DNA from: Rhizorhapis sp. SPR117
GTDB taxonomy: Bacteria > Pseudomonadota > Alphaproteobacteria > Sphingomonadales > Sphingomonadaceae
Direction of reading: 5' to 3'
Assembly (NCBI RefSeq): GCF_021742065.1
Contig: NZ_JAKKIE010000014.1
Location: 1-64,000, forward strand
Length of the DNA: 64,000 nucleotides
In this document: piece after piece, positions 44,579-53,313 of the stretch
How positions within the stretch are numbered: the stretch's first letter is position 1
Layout: each line of letters starts with the position of its first letter
Made by a program: the position numbers and the translations under genes
Notes under the pieces: generated by a model
What the model was told of the DNA's origin: nothing
Seen by the model: only the letters and a program-made list of their open reading frames with translations
Databases searched by the model: none

Positions 44579-46099
44579 TTAAAAAATCTGGTAAAGAAAT
44601 GTTTCCGTGAACGCATGATGACCAAAGCGTAAATAGGCCCGTATATCGGACGGTTCAGCGCCGCTCCGTTCAATATCCAGGACAAGCCGCCAGACATTGT
44701 CGAGGCCATGGACGTGATAACAACCGGAATTGGTCACTTTCCCGTTCGTCACGGTGAAGACCGGCTCCAGCGGGCTGAGATGGTCCCGGCCCTCCAGTCG
44801 ATCACCGGCAAAATCCACAACGATCTTGGTGACGCCTTCCTGCACAGGTTGGCCAGGATTGCCGCCCTGCCCCGACCAGCAATTGATGACACGGGCGACA
44901 GGCAGCGCCTCCGGCTCTCCCGCGATCCAGCGCATACGATAGTCATAGGCGAATCGCGTACCCGATTTCGCGGCCATGGCAGGCGTCCAGAATGCAACGA
45001 TATTATCGTCAATTTCGTGCGCCGTCGGGATTTCGTACAGCGTCACTGCACCTGCGCCCCAGTCACCCTTGGGTTCGATCCACAGGTTCGGCCGCTTTTC
45101 GTAAAAAACGCCATCGTCCTGATAATGATCAAAATTGCGGTCTCTCTGCATCAAACCAAAGCCGCGCGGGTTATGATCGGCAAAGCTGTTAATCTGCGGC
45201 CGGGGCGGATTGTTAAGAGGCCGCCATATTCGTTCACCTGCACCAGTGTGCATGGCAAGGCCATCCGAATCGTGGATTTCCGGTCGCCAGTCATGCGCTA
45301 TGGTTCGATGGCCTTCATCATACCAGAACATGCTGGTGAGCGGCGCAATCCCAAGCCGCTCGACACTGTCACGCATATAAAGCGCCGTGCTGACGTCCTG
45401 CACCATCTGATCGGCTTCCTGCCGGTTTACGATCCGGTACGCGCCGGTAACGCTTGGCCCTTCAAGGAGGGCATAGGTTATGACCGAATCATCCGCGCCC
45501 CGTTCCAGCCAGAAACGGGTAAAGTTCGGAAACTCTTCAGGCTTGTTCAGCCCGGTATCGATCGCAATCCCTCTGGCCGAAAGGCCATATTGATGCAGCG
45601 GTCCGGCAGACCGGAAATAGGACGCGCCCTGAAACGCCATCCAATCGCCGATGCCGCCCTTGTTCATGATACGAAAACCGGAAAATCCGCCTGCCTTGCC
45701 AAGCGGAGCCATCGGGTGATAGGGCGGGAAATTATAAAGCGACGGACTATAGTCTATTGCATGCGCAACACCCCCTTCGACAACAGAAATGGAAACCGGC
45801 TGGCGCGCATATTTAGACAACGGAAAGAAGCGAACGCCGGTTGCATCCTCATAATCGCCCCATAACGTCTTGTCGGGCCGAAATTCGATTTTCGCAACTG
45901 CATCATAATCAAGCCGGTCGAGCAATGCCGGACCGGCTGCAATCGGCTGCGCGGGTTGCCGCGACAGGGCCAGGGCCTGATCCTTGAGCATATCCCAGGA
46001 AAAGGGCTTCCCCTTCCCAGTCGCCGCCCACCCTTTGAAAGAAGGCAGCATCAATAGTCCTGCCAGTCCGAAAATGGCGTCCCGCCGTGTCGTCATCAA
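44579..46099 (-). CDS. opgG: Periplasmic glucan biosynthesis protein OpgG/OpgD
   Basis: This 506-residue periplasmic protein is needed for branching and maturation of osmoregulated periplasmic glucans. A twin-arginine signal (TTRRDAIFGLAGLLML, residues 3-18) suggests Tat export, as in OpgD. The rest matches the MdoG/MdoD carbohydrate-binding superfamily: GFRIMNKGGIGDWMAFQGAS, RPLNNPPRPQINSF, NPRGFGLMQRDRNFDHYQDD and WIEPKGDWGAGAVTLYEIPT are strong landmarks. It lies directly upstream of opgH. The two genes are probably co-transcribed and may respond to osmolarity. Confidence 0.92.
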   Translation of the reverse strand: MMTTRRDAIFGLAGLLMLPSFKGWAATGKGKPFSWDMLKDQALALSRQPAQPIAAGPALLDRLDYDAVAKIEFRPDKTLWGDYEDATGVRFFPLSKYARQPVSISVVEGGVAHAIDYSPSLYNFPPYHPMAPLGKAGGFSGFRIMNKGGIGDWMAFQGASYFRSAGPLHQYGLSARGIAIDTGLNKPEEFPNFTRFWLERGADDSVITYALLEGPSVTGAYRIVNRQEADQMVQDVSTALYMRDSVERLGIAPLTSMFWYDEGHRTIAHDWRPEIHDSDGLAMHTGAGERIWRPLNNPPRPQINSFADHNPRGFGLMQRDRNFDHYQDDGVFYEKRPNLWIEPKGDWGAGAVTLYEIPTAHEIDDNIVAFWTPAMAAKSGTRFAYDYRMRWIAGEPEALPVARVINCWSGQGGNPGQPVQEGVTKIVVDFAGDRLEGRDHLSPLEPVFTVTNGKVTNSGCYHVHGLDNVWRLVLDIERSGAEPSDIRAYLRFGHHAFTETFLYQIF

Positions 46100-46240
46100 T
46101 CACCTTGTTCCCGCTACTATTCGGTCACCCCCGAATGCACGGGACGAATGGGCATAACAACTAAAGTCGGTAATGGCTCCCTGCCATATATTTTTATCCG
46201 TTGATCTTTGCCCTGTCGCCCTCGTAGTGCTGTGAAATTC

Positions 46241-46723
46241 ATGGCAGATCCGCGCATCATAGATATTTCGCTCGACGAGCAGACGATCATCTGGCGCAAC
46301 GCCGATGTGGAGCAGGAACGGCGAATCGCAATATTCGACATTCTTGAGGAAAATCATTTTGCACCGCAACGCGAACATGCAGACAATTATGCCGGTCCTT
46401 ACAAGGTCGCCTTGCGCGTTGAGGAAGGACGACTGGCCATCGACATATCGCGCGAGGACGGCAGCTATCTTGAATCGGTTATCCTGGGCCTTGGCCGCTT
46501 TCGCCGTCCGATCCGCGATTATTTTGCGATTTGCGACAGCTATTATCAGGCAATTCGGCAATCGACGCCCCAACAGATCGAAACCATCGACATGGCGCGG
46601 CGCGGCATCCACAATGCGGCGGCCGAAACATTGATGGAACGGCTGGATGGCAAGATCGATGTGGATTTCGACACGGCACGGCGGCTGTTCACGCTGATCT
46701 GCGTCCTCCATATCAAGGGTTGA
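46241..46723 (+). CDS. UPF0262 family protein
   Basis: The 160-residue protein matches the alphaproteobacterial UPF0262 family: RIIDISLDEQTIIWRN near the start, REHADNYAGPYKVAL, and a C-terminal GKIDVDFDTARRLFTLI ending in VLHIKG. No signal peptide or catalytic motif is evident and the function is unknown. ATG 46241 is the family start. It precedes the GH25-like gene by three bases, and then cdd and dcd follow closely, so these four genes look like one operon. Confidence 0.85.
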   Translation: MADPRIIDISLDEQTIIWRNADVEQERRIAIFDILEENHFAPQREHADNYAGPYKVALRVEEGRLAIDISREDGSYLESVILGLGRFRRPIRDYFAICDSYYQAIRQSTPQQIETIDMARRGIHNAAAETLMERLDGKIDVDFDTARRLFTLICVLHIKG

Positions 46724-46726
46724 ACA

Positions 46727-47431
46727 ATGGCCCGGGCGCGCAGAAAGCGGACATGGAAAAGACGCCTTATCCACCTCGCCCTGTGGATTGCCATAGCCGC
46801 CGCCGCGGCTTTTGCGCTTGTCCGCTTTGCTCAGGCGTGGACGCCCTCACGCGATCATTATCCGGTGCAAGGCCTGTCGGTGTCATCGACAAACGGGTCG
46901 ATCGCATGGAAAACGGTTAAGGCGCATGGTGCCGATTTTGCCTATTTACGCACTTCGTCAGGCGCAACGCGGCGTGATCCGGCCTTTGCGGCCAATCTGG
47001 AGGGCGCCCATGCGGCAGGATTGCGCTATGGACCTGCACACGAATTCAGCCTGTGCAGCCTGGCCAGCGACCAGGCGACACTCTTCATTTCAACCGTGCC
47101 ACGCGAAAGTGCCATGCTGCCGGCGGTCGTGCGCCTGCATTTTACTCCGCGCTGCCCTCGCCGTCCTACACGTGCGGCGGTGCTGAGCGAACTCAACACC
47201 TTCCTCAACCTGATCGAAGCCCATATGGGAAAGCCCGCGCTGATCCGCGTCAGCCCGGACTTTGAACAGATCTATAACATTAGCGGCGGCATCAATCGGA
47301 CATTATGGCTTGAAGGAAACGTCTTCTCGCCCAACTATGCCGGGCGCCCCTGGGTGATGTGGACAGCGTCGGACTTTCACCGAATCGAGGGTATCGCACA
47401 AGCAGTGGAATGGGATGTGGTGCGACCATGA
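46727..47431 (+). CDS. GH25-like protein lacking the catalytic acids (putative pseudo-lysozyme)
   Basis: The 234-residue protein has a basic N-terminus, one membrane anchor (about residues 14-36) and a glycoside hydrolase family 25-like domain. Alignment by eye with the family pattern is good (YPVQGLSVSSTNGSIAW, DFAYLRTSSGATRRDPAFAA, RPWVMWTASD). However, the catalytic Asp of the usual GIDVS motif is Ser (S51), and the D-x-E pair expected in LPPVLDLE is replaced by R136 and H138. The enzyme is therefore probably inactive and may bind cell-wall glycan without cutting it. It starts three bases after UPF0262 and overlaps cdd by four bases (ATGA). Confidence 0.75.
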   Translation: MARARRKRTWKRRLIHLALWIAIAAAAAFALVRFAQAWTPSRDHYPVQGLSVSSTNGSIAWKTVKAHGADFAYLRTSSGATRRDPAFAANLEGAHAAGLRYGPAHEFSLCSLASDQATLFISTVPRESAMLPAVVRLHFTPRCPRRPTRAAVLSELNTFLNLIEAHMGKPALIRVSPDFEQIYNISGGINRTLWLEGNVFSPNYAGRPWVMWTASDFHRIEGIAQAVEWDVVRP

Positions 47432-47922
47432 CCGAACAGGAAATAGAGCTTGTAACGGCGGCGCGCACAGCGATGCGTAACGCCCATGCGCCCTATAGCC
47501 GCTTTGCAGTCGGCGCGGCCGTCCGCCTGACCGATGGCGCTATCATCACCGGCAGCAATTTCGAAAATGCCAGCTATGGCCTGTCACTCTGCGCTGAAAC
47601 GGTAGCAATCGCCACCGCCAATGCCCAGGGTCGCCTGACGGATGTTGAGGCCATCGCCATGGCCGGTGGCACAATTGGACCGGACGGAGTCATATCGGGC
47701 CATGAAGTTATTCACCCATGCGGCCGTTGTCGTCAGGTCATCAATGAGGCCGAACAGATGGCGGGGCGCTATATTCCTGTTTATTGCGCCGCAGCGGATC
47801 AGAATGGCCTGGTCGAAAAGCACAGCCTCGCCGAACTCCTCCCCCATGCTTTTGGCCCCGCCAACCTGGGGAGCGCGGCAGGAGGCTGGACTCATATGGA
47901 AACCGAAGCGAAAGATGCCTGA
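47428..47922 (+). CDS. cdd: Cytidine deaminase
   Basis: Cytidine deaminase converts (deoxy)cytidine to (deoxy)uridine in pyrimidine salvage. The zinc site is complete: CAET (Glu is the proton shuttle, near residue 56) and PCGRCRQ near residue 96 provide three Cys ligands, as in the tetrameric class. The usual N-terminal motif APYSRFAVGAAVRL and SNFENASYGLSLC are present. The protein has 164 residues, with a C-terminal extension of about 30 beyond the common 130-residue form. Its ATG overlaps the GH25-like stop and it abuts dcd. Confidence 0.94.
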   Translation: MTEQEIELVTAARTAMRNAHAPYSRFAVGAAVRLTDGAIITGSNFENASYGLSLCAETVAIATANAQGRLTDVEAIAMAGGTIGPDGVISGHEVIHPCGRCRQVINEAEQMAGRYIPVYCAAADQNGLVEKHSLAELLPHAFGPANLGSAAGGWTHMETEAKDA

Positions 47923-48477
47923 ATGTCGATAATGTCAGATAAATGGATTCGCACGCAGGCGCAGGAACACGGCATGATCGAGCCGTTTGTCGAAGCGCAA
48001 AAGCGTGACGGCTGCATCAGCTACGGCCTGTCTTCCTATGGCTATGACGCACGGGTATCGGACGAATTCAAGATTTTCACCAATGTTGACAGCGCCATTG
48101 TCGATCCCAAGAATTTCGACGGCAAAAGCCTTGTCGATCGCAAGACCGATTGCTGCATCATTCCGCCGAACAGCTTTGCTCTGGCGCGGACCGTCGAATA
48201 TTTCCGCATTCCGCGCGATGTGCTGGTCATCTGCCTTGGCAAAAGCACCTATGCGCGTTGCGGCATCATTGTGAATGTAACCCCGCTGGAACCCGGCTGG
48301 GAAGGGCATGTCACGCTGGAATTTTCCAACACGACGCCATTGCCCGCAAAAATCTATGCCCATGAGGGCGCATGCCAATTCCTGTTCCTGCAGGGCAATG
48401 AACCGTGCGAAACCAGCTATGCGGACCGGGCCGGCAAATATATGGGCCAAAAAGGCGTTACTTTGCCGCGCCTGTGA
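47923..48477 (+). CDS. dcd: dCTP deaminase
   Basis: Dcd deaminates dCTP to dUTP, which dUTPase then hydrolyses to dUMP for thymidylate synthesis. The 184-residue protein has family motifs [15 protein letters not shown] (about residues 36-50), [28 protein letters not shown] (read in parts around residue 105-132), and the C-terminal [18 protein letters not shown]. It starts directly after the cdd stop. Two deaminases in a row supply uridine nucleotides from cytidine, giving a clear pathway link between neighbours. Confidence 0.96.
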   Translation: MSIMSDKWIRTQAQEHGMIEPFVEAQKRDGCISYGLSSYGYDARVSDEFKIFTNVDSAIVDPKNFDGKSLVDRKTDCCIIPPNSFALARTVEYFRIPRDVLVICLGKSTYARCGIIVNVTPLEPGWEGHVTLEFSNTTPLPAKIYAHEGACQFLFLQGNEPCETSYADRAGKYMGQKGVTLPRL

Positions 48478-48504
48478 CGGGTCCCTCTGTGTTATGATGG
48501 CACT

Positions 48505-49275
48505 ATGCTGAAGTCTCTGATCCGCCGAAAAAAACCGGAAGAATCTGCTCCCGCCGCTTCAGTGGGTAAGGGCCGCAGAGTGTACGCCATTGGCGATATT
48601 CATGGCCGGCTGGACCTGCTGAATGCGCTGCTGGAACGGATTCACGCCGACAGCGTCACGCGTGGAAAAGCAGAATCGCATCTCATTTTTCTGGGCGACC
48701 TTGTGGATCGTGGGCCCAATTCCGCTGGTGTGGTGCGTCGCGCTCAGACCCTTGCCACTGGCGGACAGGCCATCCGCTTCCTCAAGGGCAATCATGAGGA
48801 GATGTTTCTGGATGCCGCCCGAGGCGATTTGCAAATGCTCCAATTCTTCATGCGCATTGGCGGACGCGAGACACTGCTGAGTTATGGTCTGAGCGCGAAC
48901 GATTTGGATCGTTTCGACATTGAAGCACTTGGCGATTGGATGCTGAACAATGTGCCGCGCGAAGATATCGACTTCCTGGAGGACTTCGAGGATATGATCG
49001 AAATCGGCGATTATGTGTTCGTCCATGCCGGTATTCGGCCCAAAGTACCTCTATCCGAACAAGCCCCGACCGACCTGCGCTGGATTCGAGAGGAATTCCT
49101 GTCGTGGCGGCGGCCCCATGGCGGTAAAATCATTGTTCATGGCCATACCATTACACAAGGCGTCGACGAACATCCAAACCGGATCGGCATCGATACCGGC
49201 GCTTACTACAGTGGTCGCCTGACCGCCATCGGGCTGGAGGGTACGGAACGCTGGTATCTTTCGACGGCGGATTAG
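48505..49275 (+). CDS. Metallophosphoesterase (serine/threonine phosphatase-like)
   Basis: The 256-residue protein is a calcineurin-like phosphoesterase of the PrpA/ApaH group. The metal-binding motifs are in order: GDIHGRLDLL (about residues 30-39), GDLVDRGPNS (about 64-73), GNHEEMF, and later VHAGIRP and HGHT. It is predicted to be cytoplasmic. It may dephosphorylate proteins or hydrolyse diadenosine polyphosphates; the sequence does not decide. It lies 27 bases after dcd and may be co-transcribed with it. It is convergent with rhlE. Confidence 0.9.
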   Translation: MLKSLIRRKKPEESAPAASVGKGRRVYAIGDIHGRLDLLNALLERIHADSVTRGKAESHLIFLGDLVDRGPNSAGVVRRAQTLATGGQAIRFLKGNHEEMFLDAARGDLQMLQFFMRIGGRETLLSYGLSANDLDRFDIEALGDWMLNNVPREDIDFLEDFEDMIEIGDYVFVHAGIRPKVPLSEQAPTDLRWIREEFLSWRRPHGGKIIVHGHTITQGVDEHPNRIGIDTGAYYSGRLTAIGLEGTERWYLSTAD

Positions 49276-49304
49276 GATTTTACCCAACCCGCCGTCAAAG
49301 TCCG

Positions 49305-50648
49305 TTATCTTACCCGAGTCACCGCGCTCTTGTGTGCGCCAACACCCTTGCTGCGGCGACGAAAGGGACGGCGAGTCTCGCCGTCACGATCTGGCCGCGC
49401 ACTATCGGGACGATGAGCCCGGTCAGGACGGCCACGACCATCATTATGCGCCCGGTCGGGCCTGCCGCCGCCATTGCGTGCTGGCGCCGGCTTGGGAAGG
49501 TTGCGAACCGCCTCGGCAAAATTTTCCGGCAGCGGCACGATTTCACAGCGCGTCCGCGTCACTTTTTCAATCGCCTTCAGATATTGCCGTTCATCATCGG
49601 CGACAAAGCTGATCGCAATACCCTCTGCGCCGGCACGCGCGGTACGGCCGATACGGTGAACATATTGTTCGGCCACATTGGGCAGTTCAAAATTGATGAC
49701 ATGGCTGACCCCCGACACGTCAATGCCGCGCGCGGCAATATCGGTGGCGACCAGCAGCTTCACCTTGCCCTGACGAAAAGCTTGCAACGCCGCTGTACGC
49801 TGGCCCTGGCTCTTGTTGCCATGAATGGCGACGGCTTCGAGTCCTGCACCCTCCAGAAAACGGACGACGCGGTCCGCACCATGCTTGGTGCGGGTAAAGA
49901 TCAACGCCCGGTCGATAGCCTCGTTCTTGACTGTCAGCGTGAGCAAAGCCTGCTTTTCCGCCTGATTCACAAAACTGGCGTATTGCTGCACGCGCTCGGC
50001 GGTCGTTGCCTGCGGGGCGACGCTGACCTTGATCGGATCGCTGAGGAACCGGTCACCCAGTTCCGCAATGGCCTTTGGCATGGTCGCGGAAAAGAACAGG
50101 CTCTGGCGCTCACGCGGCAACAGCTTGTCGATGCGCTTCAATGGAACAATAAAGCCCAGATCCATCATCTGGTCGGCCTCATCCAGCACGAAAATCTCGA
50201 CGTCGCGCAGATGCATCGCCTTCTGGTCGATCAGGTCGAGCAGGCGGCCCGGCGTGGCGACAAGAATATCGACGCCTGCCTTCAGCTTGTTGATCTGGCG
50301 GTTGATCGGCACGCCGCCGAATACGGTTTCAACCGACAGGCGCATGAACTTGCCATATTCGCGGAAGCTTTCCGCAATCTGCGCGGCCAGTTCGCGCGTT
50401 GGCGACAGCACCAGCATACGGCAGCTATTGAACGGCCGCGGCTTGGGATTTTCATGGAAATAATGGAGCGAGGGCAGCGCGAACGCCGCCGTCTTGCCCG
50501 TGCCGGTCTGGGCAATGCCGCACAGGTCGCGACCTTCCAACAGCGGGGGAATCGCCTTGAGCTGGATCGGCGTGGGGCTGGTGTAATTCTTGGCGGCGAG
50601 CGCCTTCAATATGGGCTCGGCGAGGCCAAGATTAGTGAACTGTGTCAA
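49305..50648 (-). CDS. rhlE: DEAD-box RNA helicase (RhlE-like)
   Basis: The 447-residue protein is a cytoplasmic ATP-dependent RNA helicase involved in ribosome assembly and RNA turnover. All motifs are visible: Q motif (YTSPTPIQ), I (AQTGTGKT), Ia (PTRELAAQ), Ib (TPGRL), II (DEAD), III (SAT), IV to VI (ATDIAARGIDV, HRIGRTARAG). The C-terminal tail (about residues 375-447) is basic, rich in Arg, Gly and Asp (GRPDRAHRPDSARPDRDG), as in RhlE proteins, and likely binds RNA. The 444 bases upstream of its start hold its promoter and that of the divergent PAS gene. Confidence 0.92.
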   Translation of the reverse strand: MTQFTNLGLAEPILKALAAKNYTSPTPIQLKAIPPLLEGRDLCGIAQTGTGKTAAFALPSLHYFHENPKPRPFNSCRMLVLSPTRELAAQIAESFREYGKFMRLSVETVFGGVPINRQINKLKAGVDILVATPGRLLDLIDQKAMHLRDVEIFVLDEADQMMDLGFIVPLKRIDKLLPRERQSLFFSATMPKAIAELGDRFLSDPIKVSVAPQATTAERVQQYASFVNQAEKQALLTLTVKNEAIDRALIFTRTKHGADRVVRFLEGAGLEAVAIHGNKSQGQRTAALQAFRQGKVKLLVATDIAARGIDVSGVSHVINFELPNVAEQYVHRIGRTARAGAEGIAISFVADDERQYLKAIEKVTRTRCEIVPLPENFAEAVRNLPKPAPARNGGGRPDRAHNDGRGRPDRAHRPDSARPDRDGETRRPFRRRSKGVGAHKSAVTRVR

Positions 50649-51092
50649 ATGATATACTCACAAATAAGCGAAGAGCGCGAGCACACACCACAGGTTCAGG
50701 GGCGCGCAACCACGCATCGCGGGTTACGAAACGACCCGCGTGAAAAGGGAAGCCTCAAAGCTAGAAGCGCATAGTCATTGGCCGGTCCCGGTTAAGGACG
50801 ATCACGCTGCCAATTGCTCCGGGGCGATTATTCACCCTTTGCTGCGCTGCGGCGGCCTATGGCGGAGATCATTGCGAATTGCAAGCGAATGCTTTGAAGA
50901 CACGGAACCCAGCACTTCCACAAATATCGCCAAAATGGCGCAACTGGTCCGTGCAACGGCTTGAAAAGCGTTTATTTTCATTACCCATTGCGGAACCGAT
51001 CCCGTCTTCGCCGCATTGAAATGGTGGCATGGACACGTGGGAAATCCATATCGCCCTCAAACACGCAAGGTCAGGGAAAGAAGAGGTTCGTC
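50649..51092. other. Non-coding divergent promoter region
   Basis: This gap separates rhlE (minus) from the Phd-like/PAS gene (plus) and no frame in it has a good ribosome-binding site. A GGAAC-N17-CATT sequence (50992-51017) resembles an EcfG promoter for the PAS gene but has a mismatch in the -10 element. An imperfect CGCGGGTTACGAAACGACCCGCG hairpin, given here only as arms CGCGGGT and ACCCGCG, lies near 50718-50740 and could affect the rhlE 5' UTR on the other strand. No known RNA gene was recognised. Confidence 0.45.
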
Positions 51093-52022
51093 ATGGCGAG
51101 CACCCACAGTTTGACCAAAGGCCACGAACAGTCGGTTCCATCAACGGAAATCGTACGGAATTTTCCTGTCTGGCAGAACAGAAGTAACGAGCGCCCCGTC
51201 TACATCCTGCATCATGGCCGCCCTCGTTCTGTGCTTTTGTCGCTGGACCGATATGGCGAATTGCTCGCCGGGCTAGGAAGCCAAAGCGAGCGCGAGGAGC
51301 GCTTATATCAACAGTTGGATACCCTGCTTGCCTACAGTCCGGTCATGTTCATTCAGGTGAGCCGGGAGCTGCGCGTCCTGCGCGTCAACCACATGGCTGC
51401 GATCCATCTGGACCGCAGTGCGTCGGAACTGGCGGAGCAGCCGCTTGAGGATCTGTTCCCCCCTGCTCATGCACACAAGATCAATGAAAGCACGCGCAAA
51501 GTGATCGAATCCGGCATGGCTGCACAATTGAAAATGAAATCTTCGGTCGGCACGGGGCATTATTATCGCCTGGACATTGCCCCCTTTCCTCCGGGCGCGG
51601 CAATTTTCTGGTCGGATGTAACGCACGACACCGAGCTCGGTACGCTGCGTGCATGGCGGGAAACTCAGGACGCGCTGTTATCCATGATGACCGGCTGCGC
51701 CACCGGCGAAATCGATGCGGACGGCATGCTGACAGGCGTCCACCCGTCGCTCCGGCGGCTGTTGAGGCGTCGCCAGGAAACTGTCGCCGGGTCTGGCTTT
51801 GCCGAATTGTTCGACGAGGAATCGCGTCGCAAATGCCTGCTCCACGTCCAGCACATCATGGCCGGAAAGGGCCCCGTATGCTGTCGGGCCGATATCATCA
51901 CCCGCGATCGGGGGGTGGTGCCCGTCCGTCTGTTTCTGGCCCCCAAAATAGCCGGCAATGACGTGGTCGGCATTTTATTCACGATATTGGATGATTCGCT
52001 GGGCAATCTTCCTATGCGATGA
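51093..52022 (+). CDS. PAS-domain protein with an N-terminal Phd/YefM-like antitoxin fold
   Basis: The 309-residue protein starts at ATG 51093 after AAGAAGAGG. Residues about 15-60 (STEIVRNFPVWQNRSNERPV, then YILHHGRPRSVLLSLDRYGE) look like the prevent-host-death antitoxin fold, a DNA-binding/dimerisation module. Two PAS-like domains follow, about residues 75-180 (SPVMFIQVSRELRVLRVNHM) and about 190-305 (TGEIDADGMLTGVHPSLRRL). No kinase, GGDEF or effector domain follows. It may be a sensory DNA-binding regulator. There is no adjacent toxin gene, so it is not a standard toxin-antitoxin pair. The ligand is unknown. Confidence 0.7.
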   Translation: MASTHSLTKGHEQSVPSTEIVRNFPVWQNRSNERPVYILHHGRPRSVLLSLDRYGELLAGLGSQSEREERLYQQLDTLLAYSPVMFIQVSRELRVLRVNHMAAIHLDRSASELAEQPLEDLFPPAHAHKINESTRKVIESGMAAQLKMKSSVGTGHYYRLDIAPFPPGAAIFWSDVTHDTELGTLRAWRETQDALLSMMTGCATGEIDADGMLTGVHPSLRRLLRRRQETVAGSGFAELFDEESRRKCLLHVQHIMAGKGPVCCRADIITRDRGVVPVRLFLAPKIAGNDVVGILFTILDDSLGNLPMR

Positions 52023-52079
52023 AGGCACAGGGCCATGTGCGCCCTTGATCCCGGACCGGAATGCCCCCAAATAGGCCCT

Positions 52080-52652
52080 ATGTTGATAGAAACCGAGACA
52101 ACGCCCAATCCGGCGACACTCAAATTCCTGCCCGGTCGTCAGGTCATGGACATGGGCACGCGCGATTTTGCAACACCGGAGGAAGCGGAAGCATCTCCGC
52201 TGGCTGACGCGTTGTTTTCGCTGGGCGATGTGCAGGGCGTATTTTTCGGCAGCGACTTCATATCGGTGACAGCAGGCCCAGGCGTTGCATGGAGCGAGTT
52301 GAAGCCTGAGGTGCTCAGCCTGTTGCTCGACCACTTTTCAGCCAATATGCCGCTATTCAACGCTGGCAGCGCCGGCGGCATCAGCGTTCCCGCCGAAGAT
52401 GATTTGCAAGACGATCCCGCCGACGCGGAAATCATCGACCAGATCAAGGAATTGATCGAAACCCGCGTGCGCCCTGCCGTTGCCAATGATGGCGGGGACA
52501 TCGTCTATCGCGGTTTCGACAAGGGGAAAGTCTATCTGCACATGCAGGGCGCTTGCGCGGGCTGCCCCTCCTCGACGGCGACATTGAAACAGGGCATCGA
52601 ATCACTGCTGAAGCACTATGTCCCCGAAGTGACCGAAGTCCGCGCCATCTGA
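52080..52652 (+). CDS. nfuA: NfuA-type Fe-S cluster carrier protein
   Basis: The 190-residue protein carries and delivers 4Fe-4S clusters to target apoproteins. The N-terminal Nfu_N domain (TETTPNPATLKFLPG) precedes the NifU C-terminal domain with the cluster-binding motif GACAGCPSS (CxxC, near residue 160). IDQIKELIETRVRPAVANDG is the usual start of the second domain. ATG 52080 is chosen as the family start. It lies downstream of the PAS gene (57 bases) and 37 bases upstream of the nitroreductase. MiaB further right is a likely client. Confidence 0.92.
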   Translation: MLIETETTPNPATLKFLPGRQVMDMGTRDFATPEEAEASPLADALFSLGDVQGVFFGSDFISVTAGPGVAWSELKPEVLSLLLDHFSANMPLFNAGSAGGISVPAEDDLQDDPADAEIIDQIKELIETRVRPAVANDGGDIVYRGFDKGKVYLHMQGACAGCPSSTATLKQGIESLLKHYVPEVTEVRAI

Positions 52653-52689
52653 CATTATAACACTCTGTATTACGCAATAGGAACCGATC

Positions 52690-53283
52690 TTGACCCAGTC
52701 GCTGCCCACCGAGGCGCTTGCTCAGCTTTTTACCCAAGCCCGCACCTTCAATGGCTATCTCGACAAGCCGGTTTCCGCGGAAACGCTTCACGCTCTGTGG
52801 GACCTTATGAAGATGGGGCCGACTTCAGCCAACCAACTTCCGGCCCGCCTCGTCTGGTGTGTAAGTGCAGAAGCAAAAGAAAAGCTTGCGGCCTGCGCCA
52901 GCGCCGACAACGCGTCGAAAATCCTGAACGCCCCGGTCAGCGTCATCATAGGCATGGACGAAAATTTTCACGAATATCTGCCTGAACTTTACCCTGCTGT
53001 GGACGCAAAGAGCTGGTTTGAAGGCAGCACCGAATTGCGGCGTGAATCGGCCTTCCGCAACAGTTCACTGCAAGGGGCCTATTTCATTATGGCTGCCCGT
53101 GCGCTCGGCCTTGGCACCGGACCGATGTCGGGATTTGACAATGCGAAGGTCGACGCCGCTTTTTTCGCCGGTCAGCCAAGCTACAAATCCAATTTCATTG
53201 CAACGCTGGGTTATGGCGATCTCCAAAGCGTACACCCACGCGGGCCTCGCCCCGAATTTGGAAAATTCAACCGTATCGATTAA
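52690..53283 (+). CDS. Malonic semialdehyde reductase/RutE-like nitroreductase
   Basis: This 197-residue flavoprotein belongs to the nitroreductase superfamily, RutE/HadB branch. Motifs include MGPTSANQLPARLVWC, an FMN-binding element near residue 38-53, RNSSLQGAYFIMAARALGLG, and GPMSGFD. RutE reduces malonic semialdehyde in pyrimidine degradation, but no other rut genes are present, so the physiological substrate is uncertain. The start is TTG 52690 with AGGAA upstream; there is no ATG near the expected N-terminus. It is followed by tsaB after 30 bases. Confidence 0.87.
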   Translation: MTQSLPTEALAQLFTQARTFNGYLDKPVSAETLHALWDLMKMGPTSANQLPARLVWCVSAEAKEKLAACASADNASKILNAPVSVIIGMDENFHEYLPELYPAVDAKSWFEGSTELRRESAFRNSSLQGAYFIMAARALGLGTGPMSGFDNAKVDAAFFAGQPSYKSNFIATLGYGDLQSVHPRGPRPEFGKFNRID

Positions 53284-53313
53284 CGGAGGAATGATTCGAA
53301 TTGGGGACGATGT

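Noticed and set aside
44708..45865. Long open frame antisense to opgG
   Set aside because: It mirrors the strong opgG frame on the other strand, has no recognisable domains or ribosome-binding site, and is explained by GC-rich codon use.
49332..50774. 480-codon frame antisense to rhlE
   Set aside because: RhlE motifs are complete on the minus strand; the antisense frame has no protein-like motifs and is a shadow.
50992..51017. EcfG-like promoter upstream of the PAS gene
   Set aside because: The -35 matches GGAAC but the -10 element is CATT instead of CGTT, so the match is too weak to claim.
51093..52022. Type II toxin-antitoxin operon
   Set aside because: The Phd-like part is fused to PAS domains and no toxin gene lies next to it.
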